From Streptomyces sp. MBT65 (lineage in GTDB: Bacteria; Actinomycetota; Actinomycetes; Streptomycetales; Streptomycetaceae): a DNA stretch of 55,883 nt. The notes under the pieces are model-generated. The model did no database searches, was not told the origin of the DNA, and saw only the letters and a list, made by a program, of their open reading frames with translations. Position numbers and translations under genes: made by a program. This document shows positions 1 to 9,149 of this stretch, piece after piece (the stretch's first letter is position 1; each line of letters opens with the position of its first letter). The stretch spans positions 1 to 55,883 of the forward strand of contig NZ_JAENRY010000071.1 in assembly GCF_016612545.1 (NCBI RefSeq). Reading direction: 5' to 3'.

Positions 1-116
1 TCACCCGCACCGGCCCAAACCGGACCGCACCTCCCACCCGTGGGACGATGGAGCCTACGTATCGATCCGACCCGAGACCGCAGACACTGCGGACGCCTCA
101 AGAATCAGGACCCTGC

Positions 117-1991
117 GTGCCCGCGATCCCCAGCCATGTGCCCGAGCCGAGTCGTACCGACCCGGCGCTGATCCGCAATTTCTGCATCATCGCGCACATC
201 GACCATGGCAAGTCCACGCTCGCCGACCGGATGCTCCAGCTGACCGGAGTGGTCGACCAGCGGCAGATGCGTGCTCAGTACCTCGACCGCATGGACATCG
301 AGCGCGAGCGTGGCATCACGATCAAGTCCCAGGCGGTGCGTCTGCCGTGGGCCCCCACCGACGGGGCCGACGAGGGCAGTACCCACATCCTCAACATGAT
401 CGACACCCCGGGACACGTCGACTTCACGTACGAGGTCTCGCGGTCGCTCGCCGCCTGCGAGGGCACCGTGCTGCTCGTGGATGCCGCCCAGGGCATCGAG
501 GCCCAGACCCTCGCCAACCTCTACCTGGCGATGGAGAACGACCTCACGATCATCCCCGTACTGAACAAGATCGACCTGCCGGCCGCACAGCCCGAGAAGT
601 TCGCGGAGGAGCTGGCGAACCTGGTCGGCTGTGACCCGGAGGACGTTCTCAGGGTCTCCGCGAAGACCGGGCTCGGTGTCGACGCGCTGCTGAACAAGGT
701 CGTCAAGGAGGTCCCGGCGCCGGTCGGGAACGCGGACGCGCCCGCGCGCGCCATGATCTTCGACTCCGTCTACGACTCCTACCGCGGTGTCGTGACGTAC
801 ATCCGAGTCATCGACGGGCTGCTCACCAAGCGCGAGAAGATCCGGATGATGTCCACGAACGCCACGCACGAGCTGCTGGAGATCGGGACGAACTCGCCGG
901 AGATGCTCGGCGCGGACGGGCTCGGGGTCGGCGAGGTCGGCTATCTGATCACCGGTGTGAAGGACGTCCGCCAGTCCAAGGTCGGTGACACGATCACCAC
1001 CCTGCACAAGGGGGCGACCGAGGCGCTCGGTGGTTACAAGGACCCCAAACCGATGGTCTTCTCGGGTCTGTATCCGCTCGACGGGTCCGACTACCCCGAA
1101 CTGCGCGAGGCCCTCGACAAGCTCCAGCTCAACGACGCCGCGCTCGTCTACGAGCCGGAGACCTCCGCCGCCCTCGGCTTCGGCTTCCGCGTCGGCTTCC
1201 TCGGGCTGCTGCACCTGGACGTGATCCGGGAGCGGCTGGAGCGCGAGTTCGGGCTCGACCTCATCGCGACCGCGCCGAACGTGGTGTACCGGGTCGACAT
1301 GGAGGACGGCAGCGAGCACGTCGTCACCAACCCGAGCGAGTTCCCCGAGGGGAAGATCGACAAGGTCTACGAGCCCGTCGTGCGCGCGACGATCCTCGCG
1401 CCGTCGGAGTTCATCGGCGCGATCATGGAGCTGTGCCAGACCCGGCGCGGCACCCTGCTCGGCATGGACTACCTCTCCGAGGACCGCGTCGAGATCCGCT
1501 ACACACTGCCCCTCGCGGAGATCGTCTTCGACTTCTTCGACCAGCTGAAGTCCAAGACCCGCGGCTACGCCTCGCTCGACTACGAGCCCACCGGCGAGGT
1601 CGACTCCAGCCTGGTCAAGGTCGACATCCTGCTGCACGGCGACAAGGTCGACGCCTTCTCGGCGATCACGCACAAGGACGCGGCGTACGCGTACGGCGTG
1701 CGGTTGGTCGCCAAGCTGCGCGAGCTGATCCCGCGGCAGGCTTTCGAGGTGCCCATCCAGGCGGCCATCGGCTCCCGGGTCATCGCCCGCGAGACCATCC
1801 GCGCCATCCGCAAGGACGTCCTCGCCAAGTGCTACGGCGGTGACATCTCCCGTAAGCGGAAGCTGCTGGAGAAGCAGAAGGAGGGCAAGAAGCGGATGAA
1901 GATGGTGGGTTCCGTGGAGGTTCCCCAGGAGGCCTTCATCGCGGTGCTGTCCAGCGACGACAGCGGTCCCGGAGCCAAGGGCAAGAAGTAG
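117..1991 (+). CDS. lepA: Elongation factor 4 (LepA), ribosome back-translocating GTPase
   Basis: Translational GTPase that acts on stalled or mis-translocated ribosomes. The protein has 624 residues, normal for LepA. The P-loop AHIDHGKST lies near residues 26-34, the effector region includes RERGITIKSQ, the G3 motif is DTPGH and the G4 motif NKID; the C-terminal LepA-specific domain ends in a Lys-rich tail. I chose the GTG at 117 (protein MPAIPSHVPEPS...) over the ATG at 48, because AGGA sits 6 nt before it and known streptomycete LepA proteins begin this way. A strong hairpin follows the stop, so it looks monocistronic. Identification is very secure; the start is an inference. Confidence 0.97.
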   Translation: MPAIPSHVPEPSRTDPALIRNFCIIAHIDHGKSTLADRMLQLTGVVDQRQMRAQYLDRMDIERERGITIKSQAVRLPWAPTDGADEGSTHILNMIDTPGHVDFTYEVSRSLAACEGTVLLVDAAQGIEAQTLANLYLAMENDLTIIPVLNKIDLPAAQPEKFAEELANLVGCDPEDVLRVSAKTGLGVDALLNKVVKEVPAPVGNADAPARAMIFDSVYDSYRGVVTYIRVIDGLLTKREKIRMMSTNATHELLEIGTNSPEMLGADGLGVGEVGYLITGVKDVRQSKVGDTITTLHKGATEALGGYKDPKPMVFSGLYPLDGSDYPELREALDKLQLNDAALVYEPETSAALGFGFRVGFLGLLHLDVIRERLEREFGLDLIATAPNVVYRVDMEDGSEHVVTNPSEFPEGKIDKVYEPVVRATILAPSEFIGAIMELCQTRRGTLLGMDYLSEDRVEIRYTLPLAEIVFDFFDQLKSKTRGYASLDYEPTGEVDSSLVKVDILLHGDKVDAFSAITHKDAAYAYGVRLVAKLRELIPRQAFEVPIQAAIGSRVIARETIRAIRKDVLAKCYGGDISRKRKLLEKQKEGKKRMKMVGSVEVPQEAFIAVLSSDDSGPGAKGKK

Positions 1992-2003
1992 CGGCGATTC
2001 ATG

Positions 2004-2033
2004 GGGCCCGTTGCGCTTTCGCGCGGCGGGCCC
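2004..2033 (+). terminator. Rho-independent-type terminator after lepA
   Basis: Stem with outer arms GGGCCCG and CGGGCCC, continued by G-T and G-C pairs around a TTTC loop. It starts 12 nt after the lepA stop. As usual in Streptomyces there is no long U tract. Confidence 0.75.
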
Positions 2034-2137
2034 TATGTGTTGGCTCCGGAGGAAGTGACCGTCCACCGCCCCTTACGCACCGGCCGGTCGCGGCTTACTC
2101 TGATCACTGCTCGATAGTTACTCGTGAGTTAAACAAC

Positions 2138-2178
2138 AGCCACATGAGCCACCAGTCACCAGCCACATGAGCCACCAG
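2138..2178. repeat. Short direct repeat upstream of acyl-CoA synthetase
   Basis: The 18-mer AGCCACATGAGCCACCAG occurs at 2138-2155 and again at 2161-2178, a 23-bp period. It lies in the 270-nt gap between lepA and the next gene and has no recognised function. Confidence 0.7.
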
Positions 2179-2263
2179 CCGCAGTGAGCCAACCGCCTCA
2201 GCAATGAGTCGACCGCCGCAGCAACAAGCCAGTAGCCGCACTGTCGCGGGCCCGGAGGATGTC

Positions 2264-4153
2264 GTGAGCGACACACAGACCCTGATCGAGAACCGTCCGC
2301 CGTCCGTGGCGGGCCTCTTCCTGGAGCGCGTGGCGGCCACGCCGGACGCCGAGGCCTACCGCTACCCGGTGCCGGCGGCCTCCGGTGAGGGCCCAGACGC
2401 CTGGAAGTCGCTGACCTGGGCGCAGGCCGCCGAGCGGGTCTTCGCCATCGCGGCCGGTCTGATCGAACTGGGCGTGGAGCCCGAGCAGCGCGTCGCCCTG
2501 GCTTCCGCCACCCGCGTCGAGTGGATCCTCGTCGACCTGGGCATCCTGTGCGCCGGCGCCGCCACGACCACGGTGTACCCGCAGACCAACGCCGACGAGT
2601 CGACCTTCATCCTCGCCGACTCCGGCAGCAGGGTCCTGATCGCGGAGGACGCGGCACAGCTCGCCAAGGCCCGCGAGAAGCGCGCCGACCTCCCCGAGCT
2701 GACGCATGTCGTCGTCATCGACCCGACCGGCGTGGAGACAGGAGCCGATGGAGAGAGCGACTGGGTGCTCACCCTCGCCGAGCTGGAGCAGCGCGGTGCC
2801 GCGTACCTGGAGAAGAATCCGGACCTGATCAAGGAGCGGGTCGGGGCCATCACCAAGGACCAGCTCGCGACGATCATCTACACCTCGGGTACGACCGGCC
2901 GCCCCAAGGGCGTCCGCCTCCCGCACGACAACTGGTCGTACCTGGCGAAGGCGATCGCCGCGACCGGTCTGCTCGGCCCGGACGACGTGCAGTACCTCTG
3001 GCTCCCGCTCGCGCACGTCTTCGGCAAGGTGCTCACCTCCGGGCACATCGAGATCGGGCACGTCACCGCCGTGGACGGCCGGGTCGACAAGATCATCGAG
3101 AATCTGCCGGTCGTACAGCCGACGTACATGGCGGCCGTCCCGCGCATCTTCGAGAAGGTCTACAACGGGGTCGCGGCCAAGGCGCGGGCCGGTGGCGGCG
3201 CCAAGTACAAGATCTTCCAGTGGGCGGCCGAGGTCGCCCGCGAGTACGCCAAGGTCACCCAGGACAACTTCCGCCGCACCGGCTCGGCCACCGCGCCCTT
3301 CGGTCTCGCCGCCAAACACAAGGTCGCCGACGCGCTGGTCTACGCGAAGATCCGCGAGGCCTTCGGCGGCAAGCTGCGCGCGTGCGTCTCCGGTTCGGCC
3401 GCGCTCGCGCCGGACATCGGCTACTTCTTCGCCGGCGCCGGCATCCACATCCTCGAGGGCTACGGCCTGACCGAGTCCTCCGCGGCCTCCTTCGTGAACC
3501 CCGGCGAGGCCTACCGCACCGGCACGGTCGGCAAGCCGCTGCCCGGCACGGAGGTGCGCATCGCGGACGACGGCGAGATCCTGCTGCGCGGCCCCGGCAT
3601 CATGGAGGGCTACCACGGGCTGCCCGAGAAGACCGCCGAGGTACTGGAGTCGGACGGCTGGTTCCATACCGGCGACATCGGCGAACTGTCCCCCGACGGC
3701 TACCTCCGCATCACGGACCGCAAGAAGGACCTGATCAAAACCTCCGGCGGCAAGTACATCGCGCCCGCCGAGGTCGAGGGCCAGTTCAAGGCCGTCTGCC
3801 CGTACGTCTCCAACATCCTGGTGCACGGCGCCGACCGGAACTTCTGCACCGCCCTCATCGCCCTCGACGAACCGTCCATCCTGGACTGGGCGAAGGAGAA
3901 CGGCCTCGAAGGCAAGTCCTACGCCGAGGTCGTCGCCGCCCCCGCGACGGTCGCCCTGATCGAGGGCTACGTCAAGGAACTCAACGAGGGTCTCCAGCGC
4001 TGGCAGACCATCAAGAAGTTCCGCCTCCTCCCGCGCGACCTCGACATCGAACACGGCGAGATCACCCCGAGCCTCAAGCTCAAGCGCCCGGTGGTGGAGC
4101 GCGAGTATAAGCACCTGATCGACGAGATGTACGCGGGCTCACGCGAGGCGTAG
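2264..4153 (+). CDS. Long-chain fatty-acid--CoA ligase (AMP-forming)
   Basis: Activates long-chain fatty acids to acyl-CoA by way of an acyl-adenylate. It is an AMP-binding enzyme of about 629 residues, in the size class of FadD15/FAA-type synthetases. The nucleotide-binding P-loop motif is YTSGTTGRPKG. A8-type motifs GWFHTGDIG and TDRKKDLIKTSGGKYIAP follow, and the C-terminal domain ends in LTPSLKLKRP-like sequence (here ITPSLKLKRPVVE). I chose the GTG at 2264 because GGAGG lies 5 nt upstream; an in-frame ATG at 2204 runs through the repeat region and has no ribosome site. It is the neighbour of lepA in streptomycetes. Substrate chain length cannot be read from sequence. Confidence 0.93.
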   Translation: MSDTQTLIENRPPSVAGLFLERVAATPDAEAYRYPVPAASGEGPDAWKSLTWAQAAERVFAIAAGLIELGVEPEQRVALASATRVEWILVDLGILCAGAATTTVYPQTNADESTFILADSGSRVLIAEDAAQLAKAREKRADLPELTHVVVIDPTGVETGADGESDWVLTLAELEQRGAAYLEKNPDLIKERVGAITKDQLATIIYTSGTTGRPKGVRLPHDNWSYLAKAIAATGLLGPDDVQYLWLPLAHVFGKVLTSGHIEIGHVTAVDGRVDKIIENLPVVQPTYMAAVPRIFEKVYNGVAAKARAGGGAKYKIFQWAAEVAREYAKVTQDNFRRTGSATAPFGLAAKHKVADALVYAKIREAFGGKLRACVSGSAALAPDIGYFFAGAGIHILEGYGLTESSAASFVNPGEAYRTGTVGKPLPGTEVRIADDGEILLRGPGIMEGYHGLPEKTAEVLESDGWFHTGDIGELSPDGYLRITDRKKDLIKTSGGKYIAPAEVEGQFKAVCPYVSNILVHGADRNFCTALIALDEPSILDWAKENGLEGKSYAEVVAAPATVALIEGYVKELNEGLQRWQTIKKFRLLPRDLDIEHGEITPSLKLKRPVVEREYKHLIDEMYAGSREA

Positions 4154-4164
4154 CCATCGGTCGA

Positions 4165-4193
4165 GGCCCCGTGCCCCAAAGAGGCGCGGGGCC
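4165..4193 (+). terminator. Terminator hairpin after acyl-CoA synthetase
   Basis: Eleven-bp stem GGCCCCGTGCC / GGCGCGGGGCC (one G-T pair) with a 7-nt loop. It lies between convergent genes, so it could serve both the synthetase and the response regulator on the other strand. Confidence 0.7.
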
Positions 4194-4224
4194 GTATCGA
4201 TGTGCGGCTCCGCCGCGTGGGCGC
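4181..4224. repeat. Dispersed intergenic repeat, copy 1 of 2
   Basis: The core TGCGGCTCCGCCGCGTGGGC, preceded by GGCGCG...TATCGA, recurs after the tricorn gene at 22965-23008. Both copies follow a stop codon. The copies are near identical over about 40 bp, apart from one substitution in TCGATG/TCGACG and small changes upstream. Confidence 0.75.
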
Positions 4225-4259
4225 GGCCGGCCCCCACCGACCCGCGGATACGAACGTGC

Positions 4260-4844
4260 CTACCGGGTCGAGCGCCGCCGCAACTCCCGCACCAGTTGCC
4301 CCATCTCCGTCACGCGATCCCGAAGTTCCCGCACATCCTCGACCGTGCTCGCGGCCATCCGCGTCTCGATCTCCTTGAGCCGCGAGGCCAGTTCGTCGAA
4401 CTGCCCCTGCTCACGCGCCAGCATCCGCTCCAACAGCTGGTTCTTGCGGTGCAGTTCGAGAAAGACGGTCACCTTCGCCCGCAGCACCCACGGATCGAAC
4501 GGCTTGGTCAGATAGTCGGCGGCGCCCGTGGCGTACCCCCGGAACGCGTACCCCGCGTCCGAGTCCGTGCCGGTCAGGAAGATGATCGGGACGTCCTTGG
4601 TCTGGTCGAGCCGTTTGATGTTGGCCGCGGTCTCGAACCCGTCCATGCCCGGCATCCGGATGTCGAGGAGGACCACCGCGAAGCGCTGCCGCAGCAGCGC
4701 CTTCATCGCCTCCTCGCCCGAACGCGCGCGCACCAGCGGCTCGTTGAGGGACCCCAGGACGGCCTCCAGCGCGACCAGGTTGTCCTCCATGTCGTCGACC
4801 AGGAGGATGGCGGCACTCTCGTCGGTCGTTGCCTCAGCGCTCAT
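4260..4844 (-). CDS. Response regulator with C-terminal coiled coil, OsaB-like
   Basis: Receiver protein of 194 residues. The REC domain (about 12-125) has acidic pocket VDD, phospho-acceptor Asp61 in LLDIRMPGMDG, Thr91 and Lys114 (YLTKPFD). The remainder (about 125-190) is a charged heptad-like coiled coil with no DNA-binding domain, so output is probably by protein contact. The start codon lies 12 nt after the stop of the hybrid kinase gene, so the two are surely co-transcribed. The combination of HAMP-ladder kinase and coiled-coil regulator resembles S. coelicolor OsaA/OsaB, required for osmoadaptation. Whether this is the orthologue or a paralogue cannot be settled from the window. Confidence 0.9.
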   Translation of the reverse strand: MSAEATTDESAAILLVDDMEDNLVALEAVLGSLNEPLVRARSGEEAMKALLRQRFAVVLLDIRMPGMDGFETAANIKRLDQTKDVPIIFLTGTDSDAGYAFRGYATGAADYLTKPFDPWVLRAKVTVFLELHRKNQLLERMLAREQGQFDELASRLKEIETRMAASTVEDVRELRDRVTEMGQLVRELRRRSTR

Positions 4845-4856
4845 GATGACCGTGCC

Positions 4857-7800
4857 TCACTCAGTCGTCGGCGGTGCGGCCGTCTCTCCCGGCGTACCCG
4901 CATCCGTCCCGGGGATGTCCGTGGCCTCGGGATCCAGCAGGCCGCAGACCACGGTCAGCAACTGGTCGACATCCACCGGCTTCGGTACGTAGTCGTTGGC
5001 GCCCCGCGCGATGGACTTCTCCCGGTCGCCCGGCATCGCCTTGGCGGTGAGCGCGACGATGGGCAGCCCGGTCCAGCGCGGAGCGCGACGGATGGCGGCG
5101 ATGGTCTCGTAGCCGTCCATCTCCGGCATCATGATGTCCATCAGCACGAGTTCGACGTCGGGATTGCGCTCCAGGGTCTCGATGCCCTCGCGGCCGTTCT
5201 CCGCGTAGAGCACCGGCATCCCGACCCGGCCCAGCACATGGGTGAGCGCGAAGACGTTGCGGATGTCGTCGTCCACGATCAACACCCGCCGCCCCGGCAG
5301 CACTTGACCCGCCCGCCCGACCTTCCACGCCTCCAGCTTGGTGGGCGTCGGCCACGAGTCGTCCACCTCGTGCCCGGTGAACGGTTCGGAGGACAACTCC
5401 TCGGACAACGAAGGCAGTTCCCGATCCCCGGAGGTCCCCGAAAGCTCCGAGGCCCGCAAGGTCCGCCCCGCCTGTCCTGCCTGCCCCGCCTCCGCGACCT
5501 GCCCGGTCGCCGCATACCCCGGGCTCGCCACCGGGACGTACAACGTGAACGTCGAACCGCTCCCGGGCTCGCTCTCCGCGACGATACGGCCGCCCAGCAG
5601 CCCGGCGATCTCCCGGCTGATCGACAACCCCAGCCCCGTACCGCCGTACTTGCGGTTGGTCGTGCCGTCGGCCTGCTGGAACGCCTCGAAGATCACCGGG
5701 AGTTTCTCGGCGGCGATCCCGATCCCGGTGTCGGAGACGGCGAACACGATGACCTCGTCGCTGTCGGAGTAGCGGTGCTCGGGGTCCTTGACCCGGTTGA
5801 CGCGGAGTTCGACCCGTCCCTTCGCGGTGAACTTGATCGCGTTGGACAGCAGGTTGCGCAGGATCTGCTGGAGCCGCTGCTCGTCCGACCACATCTCGCG
5901 CGGCACGTCCTCGCCCACCGACACCTCGAAGGAGAGCCCCCGGTCCAGGGTGAGCGGGCGGAACGTGGCGTGGACGTAGTCGAGGAGCTTGATGAGAGGA
6001 AGCCGCTTCGGGCGTACGTCCATCCGGCCGGCCTCGATCTTCGAGAGGTCGAGGATGTCGTTGATGAGCTGGAGCAGATCCGAGCCGGAGCGGTGGATCG
6101 TGGTCGCGAACTGCACTTCCTGGTCGGTGAGATGACCGTCCGGGTTGTCGGAGAGCAGCCGGGCCAGGATCAGCAGCGAGTTCAGCGGGGTGCGCAGCTC
6201 ATGGCTCATGTTCGCCAGGAACTCCGACTTGTACTGGGAGCTGGTCGCCAACAGGGCCGCCTTCTCCTCCAGTTCGGCGTTCGAGCGCTGCAACTCGGCC
6301 TGCTGCTTCTGGAGTTCGTCCGAACGTTCCTGCAACTGCATCGCGAGCCGCTGGGACTCGCCGAGCAGGGACTCGGTGCGGGAGTTGGCGATGATGGTGT
6401 TGATCGCGACGCCGATGGTGTTCACGAACTGGTCGAAGAACGCGAGGTGCACGTCGGAGAAGCGGGAGAACGAGGCCAGCTCGATCACACCGAGGAGTTT
6501 GTCCTCGAAGAGGATCGGGATGATGACCACGCTCGCCGGGGCGGCTTCCCCGAGCCCGCTGTTGATCTTGATGTAGTCCGGCGGGGCCTCCTCCACCAGG
6601 ATCCGCTTCTTCTCCCGCGCCGCCTGCCGCACCAGGCCGTGCACCGGCATCCCGCCCGTGTCGACGGTCGCCCCCTGCGCCGACCCGTACCCGGCGATGA
6701 ACGCAAGTCCCTTGGCGGGGATGGCCGTTCGCAGGCTGTCCTCGTCCGGATCGGCCAGGAAGAACGCCCCGTACTGCGCGTTCACCAGCGGGGTCAGCTC
6801 GCGCAGGATCAGGTCGGCGACCTCCATCAGGTCCCGGTGCCCCTGCATCAGCGCGGCGAGCCGGGCCAGGTTGGACTCCAGCCAGTCCTTCGCACGGGTC
6901 GTCTCGCGGAGGTTGGCCACCATCAGGTTGATGTTGTCCTTGAGCTCGGTGACCTCGCCCTGGGTCTCCACCGTGATCGAGCGGGACATGTCGCCCTGCG
7001 CCACCGCCGAGGCCACCTCGGCGATCGCGCGGACCTGCGTGGTGAGGTTCAGCGCGAGTTCGTTCACGTTGGTCGTCAGGCGCTTCCAGGTGCCGTAGAC
7101 GCCCTCCACCCGTGCCTGGCCGCCGAGTTGACCCTCGGAGCCGACCTCGCGGGCCACCCGGGTGACCTCGGAGGAGAAGGAGGAGAGGGTGTCGACCATC
7201 GTGTTGATGGTGGTCTTGAGTTCGAGGATCTCGCCGCGCGCGTCCACGTCGATCTTCTTCGACAGGTCGCCCTGCGCCACCGCCGTCGCGACCTGCGCGA
7301 TGTTCCGCACCTGCGAAGTCAGGTTGTCGGCCATGTAGTTGACGTTGTCGGTCAGGTCGGCCCACACCCCGGAGACGCCCAACACCTGGGCCCGGCCGCC
7401 CAGTCGGCCGTCCGTGCCGACCTCGCGGGCCACCCGGGTCACCTCGTCGGCGAAGGCGCGCAGTTGCTCCACCATCGTGTTGACGGTGTCCTTCAGTTCG
7501 AGGATCTCGCCGCGCGCGTCGACGGTGATCTTCTTCGACAGGTCGCCGTTGGCCACGGCGGTCGTCACCTGTGCGATGTTCCGTACCTGCGAAGTCAGGT
7601 TCAGGGCCATGAAGTTGACGTTGTCGGTGAGGTCCTTCCAGACCCCGCTGACGCCCCGCACCTGCGCCTGCCCGCCGAGGTTTCCTTCCGTACCGACCTC
7701 GCGCGCCACGCGCGTCACTTCGTCCGCGAACGCGGAGAGCTGGTCGACCATCGTGTTGATCGTGGACTTCAGCTCCAGGATCTCGCCCTTCGCCTCCACC

Positions 7801-9047
7801 GTGATCTTCTTGCCGAGGTCGCCCTGTGCGACGGCGGTGGACACCAGCGCGATGTTCCTGACCTGTGAAGTCAGGTTGTCCGCCATGAAGTTGACGTTGT
7901 CGGTGAGGTCCTTCCAGACCCCGGAGACGCCCCGCACCTGGGCGCGTCCGCCGAGGTTGCCCTCGGTGCCGACCTCGCGCGCCACGCGCGTCACTTCGTC
8001 GGCGAAGGCGGAGAGCTGGTCGACCATCGTGTTGATGGTCGACTTCAGTTCGAGGATCTCGCCCTGGGCGTCCACGGTGATCTTCTGCGAGAGGTCGCCG
8101 TTCGCCACGGCCGTCGTCACCTGGGCGATGTTCCGCACCTGCGACGTCAGGTTCGACGCCATGAAGTTGACGTTGTCGGTGAGGTCCTTCCAGACCCCGG
8201 ACACACCCCGCACCTGTGCCCGTCCGCCCAACTGGCCCTCGGTGCCGACCTCGCGGGCGACGCGCGTCACTTCGTCGGCGAAGGCGGAGAGCTGGTCGAC
8301 CATCGTGTTCACGGTGAGCTTCAGTTCGAGCAGCTCACCGGTCGCCTCGACGGTGACCGTCCGCGTCAGGTCACCGCGCGCCACCGCCGTCGTGACGAGG
8401 GCGATGTCCCGCACCTGCGCCGTCAGCCGGGACGCCATCGTGTTGACCGCCTCGGTCACGTCCCGCCAACTGCCCGACAAACGCGTCACCTTGGCCCGCC
8501 CGCCGAGCCTGCCCTCGGTGCCGACCTCGCGGGCCACCCGGGTCACCTCGCCGGTGAACAGGGAGAGCTGGTCCACCATCTTGTTCACGGCCCGGCCCAG
8601 ATGCCGTAGATCACCGCGCAACTGGCGGCTGCCGTCGTGCAGATCGACCCGCTGGGTCAGATCGCCGCCCGCGACCGCGTCCAGGACCCGGGTCGCGTTG
8701 GCGGCCGGGGCCACCAGGGCGTCGAGGAGCTGGTTGACATCGTTGACGCGGGAGGTCCAGCCGCCCTGGCCGGGGCTGGCCGAGAGGCGCTCGTCGAGGC
8801 GGCCGTGGCGCACCAGTTCGCGTTTGACGCGCTGGGTCTCGGCGTTGAAGTGGGTGCTGCGGTCCATGATCTGGTTGAAGACGGCGGTCAGCTCGGCCAC
8901 GATGCCGTGACCCGTCTCCGGTGCCTTCGTGAAGTCGCCGTCCCGCGCCGCGGTCATCACGGCGAGCAGCGGACGGAGATCCGATGGTCGAATCCAGTCC
9001 TCTTTGTGTCCGTCTTCGAGCACACGCTTAGCACTGTTCTCACTCAT
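4857..9047 (-). CDS. Soluble hybrid histidine kinase with HAMP ladder (OsaA/Nik1-type)
   Basis: About 1396 residues with no transmembrane segment. The N-terminal half is a ladder of HAMP-type units of 92 residues each: VAxGDL occurs seven times and EVTRVAREVG six times. Next come a GAF domain (about 735-875), a coiled coil, HisKA with phospho-acceptor His949 (FLANMSHELRTPL), an HATPase domain (NLLSNAIKF, DTGIGIA, GTGLGLSI), an acidic linker and a C-terminal receiver with Asp1304 (LVLMDIMMPEMDG). Fungal group III (Nik1/Os-1) kinases share the ladder and sense osmotic stress. Start taken at ATG 9047 (MSENSAKRVLEDG); upstream sequence in frame looks non-coding. It is divergent from the RsbW/PP2C gene at 9150 and is followed by the response regulator. 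The stimulus is inferred, not seen. Confidence 0.93.
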   Translation of the reverse strand: MSENSAKRVLEDGHKEDWIRPSDLRPLLAVMTAARDGDFTKAPETGHGIVAELTAVFNQIMDRSTHFNAETQRVKRELVRHGRLDERLSASPGQGGWTSRVNDVNQLLDALVAPAANATRVLDAVAGGDLTQRVDLHDGSRQLRGDLRHLGRAVNKMVDQLSLFTGEVTRVAREVGTEGRLGGRAKVTRLSGSWRDVTEAVNTMASRLTAQVRDIALVTTAVARGDLTRTVTVEATGELLELKLTVNTMVDQLSAFADEVTRVAREVGTEGQLGGRAQVRGVSGVWKDLTDNVNFMASNLTSQVRNIAQVTTAVANGDLSQKITVDAQGEILELKSTINTMVDQLSAFADEVTRVAREVGTEGNLGGRAQVRGVSGVWKDLTDNVNFMADNLTSQVRNIALVSTAVAQGDLGKKITVEAKGEILELKSTINTMVDQLSAFADEVTRVAREVGTEGNLGGQAQVRGVSGVWKDLTDNVNFMALNLTSQVRNIAQVTTAVANGDLSKKITVDARGEILELKDTVNTMVEQLRAFADEVTRVAREVGTDGRLGGRAQVLGVSGVWADLTDNVNYMADNLTSQVRNIAQVATAVAQGDLSKKIDVDARGEILELKTTINTMVDTLSSFSSEVTRVAREVGSEGQLGGQARVEGVYGTWKRLTTNVNELALNLTTQVRAIAEVASAVAQGDMSRSITVETQGEVTELKDNINLMVANLRETTRAKDWLESNLARLAALMQGHRDLMEVADLILRELTPLVNAQYGAFFLADPDEDSLRTAIPAKGLAFIAGYGSAQGATVDTGGMPVHGLVRQAAREKKRILVEEAPPDYIKINSGLGEAAPASVVIIPILFEDKLLGVIELASFSRFSDVHLAFFDQFVNTIGVAINTIIANSRTESLLGESQRLAMQLQERSDELQKQQAELQRSNAELEEKAALLATSSQYKSEFLANMSHELRTPLNSLLILARLLSDNPDGHLTDQEVQFATTIHRSGSDLLQLINDILDLSKIEAGRMDVRPKRLPLIKLLDYVHATFRPLTLDRGLSFEVSVGEDVPREMWSDEQRLQQILRNLLSNAIKFTAKGRVELRVNRVKDPEHRYSDSDEVIVFAVSDTGIGIAAEKLPVIFEAFQQADGTTNRKYGGTGLGLSISREIAGLLGGRIVAESEPGSGSTFTLYVPVASPGYAATGQVAEAGQAGQAGRTLRASELSGTSGDRELPSLSEELSSEPFTGHEVDDSWPTPTKLEAWKVGRAGQVLPGRRVLIVDDDIRNVFALTHVLGRVGMPVLYAENGREGIETLERNPDVELVLMDIMMPEMDGYETIAAIRRAPRWTGLPIVALTAKAMPGDREKSIARGANDYVPKPVDVDQLLTVVCGLLDPEATDIPGTDAGTPGETAAPPTTE
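7195..8575. repeat. 276-bp coding repeat encoding HAMP units
   Basis: Equivalent segments recur at exactly 276-bp (92-codon) spacing; for example the stretch reading ACCATCGTGTTG/ACCATCGTGTTC recurs near 7196, 7472, 7748, 8024 and 8300. The repeat is inside the kinase gene. Several units are nearly identical in nucleotide sequence, which suggests recent duplication or gene conversion. Confidence 0.85.
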
Positions 9048-9149
9048 GGTGGCCCACTTCGGTGACTCGGCGCTTATGGCCGCGGTCAGTCTGTCACTCT
9101 GTCCGCATCGACCGAGGCGTATTCGTCCGATCTGCTCGGGGAGCTGTGC

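Noticed and set aside
78..92. CCGCAG-ACA-CTGCGG dyad before lepA
   Set aside because: Only a 6-bp stem; it may be a chance structure in the leader and has no known counterpart.
4200..7868. Very long open frame on the plus strand across the kinase and regulator genes
   Set aside because: It is antisense to the histidine kinase, has Arg/His/Leu-rich low-complexity protein, no domain and no ribosome site; high-GC third positions keep such shadow frames open.
7195..8575. Regularly spaced repeats looking like a CRISPR or satellite array
   Set aside because: The 276-bp period is exactly 92 codons in frame with the kinase and the units encode HAMP domains; there are no unique spacers of CRISPR size.
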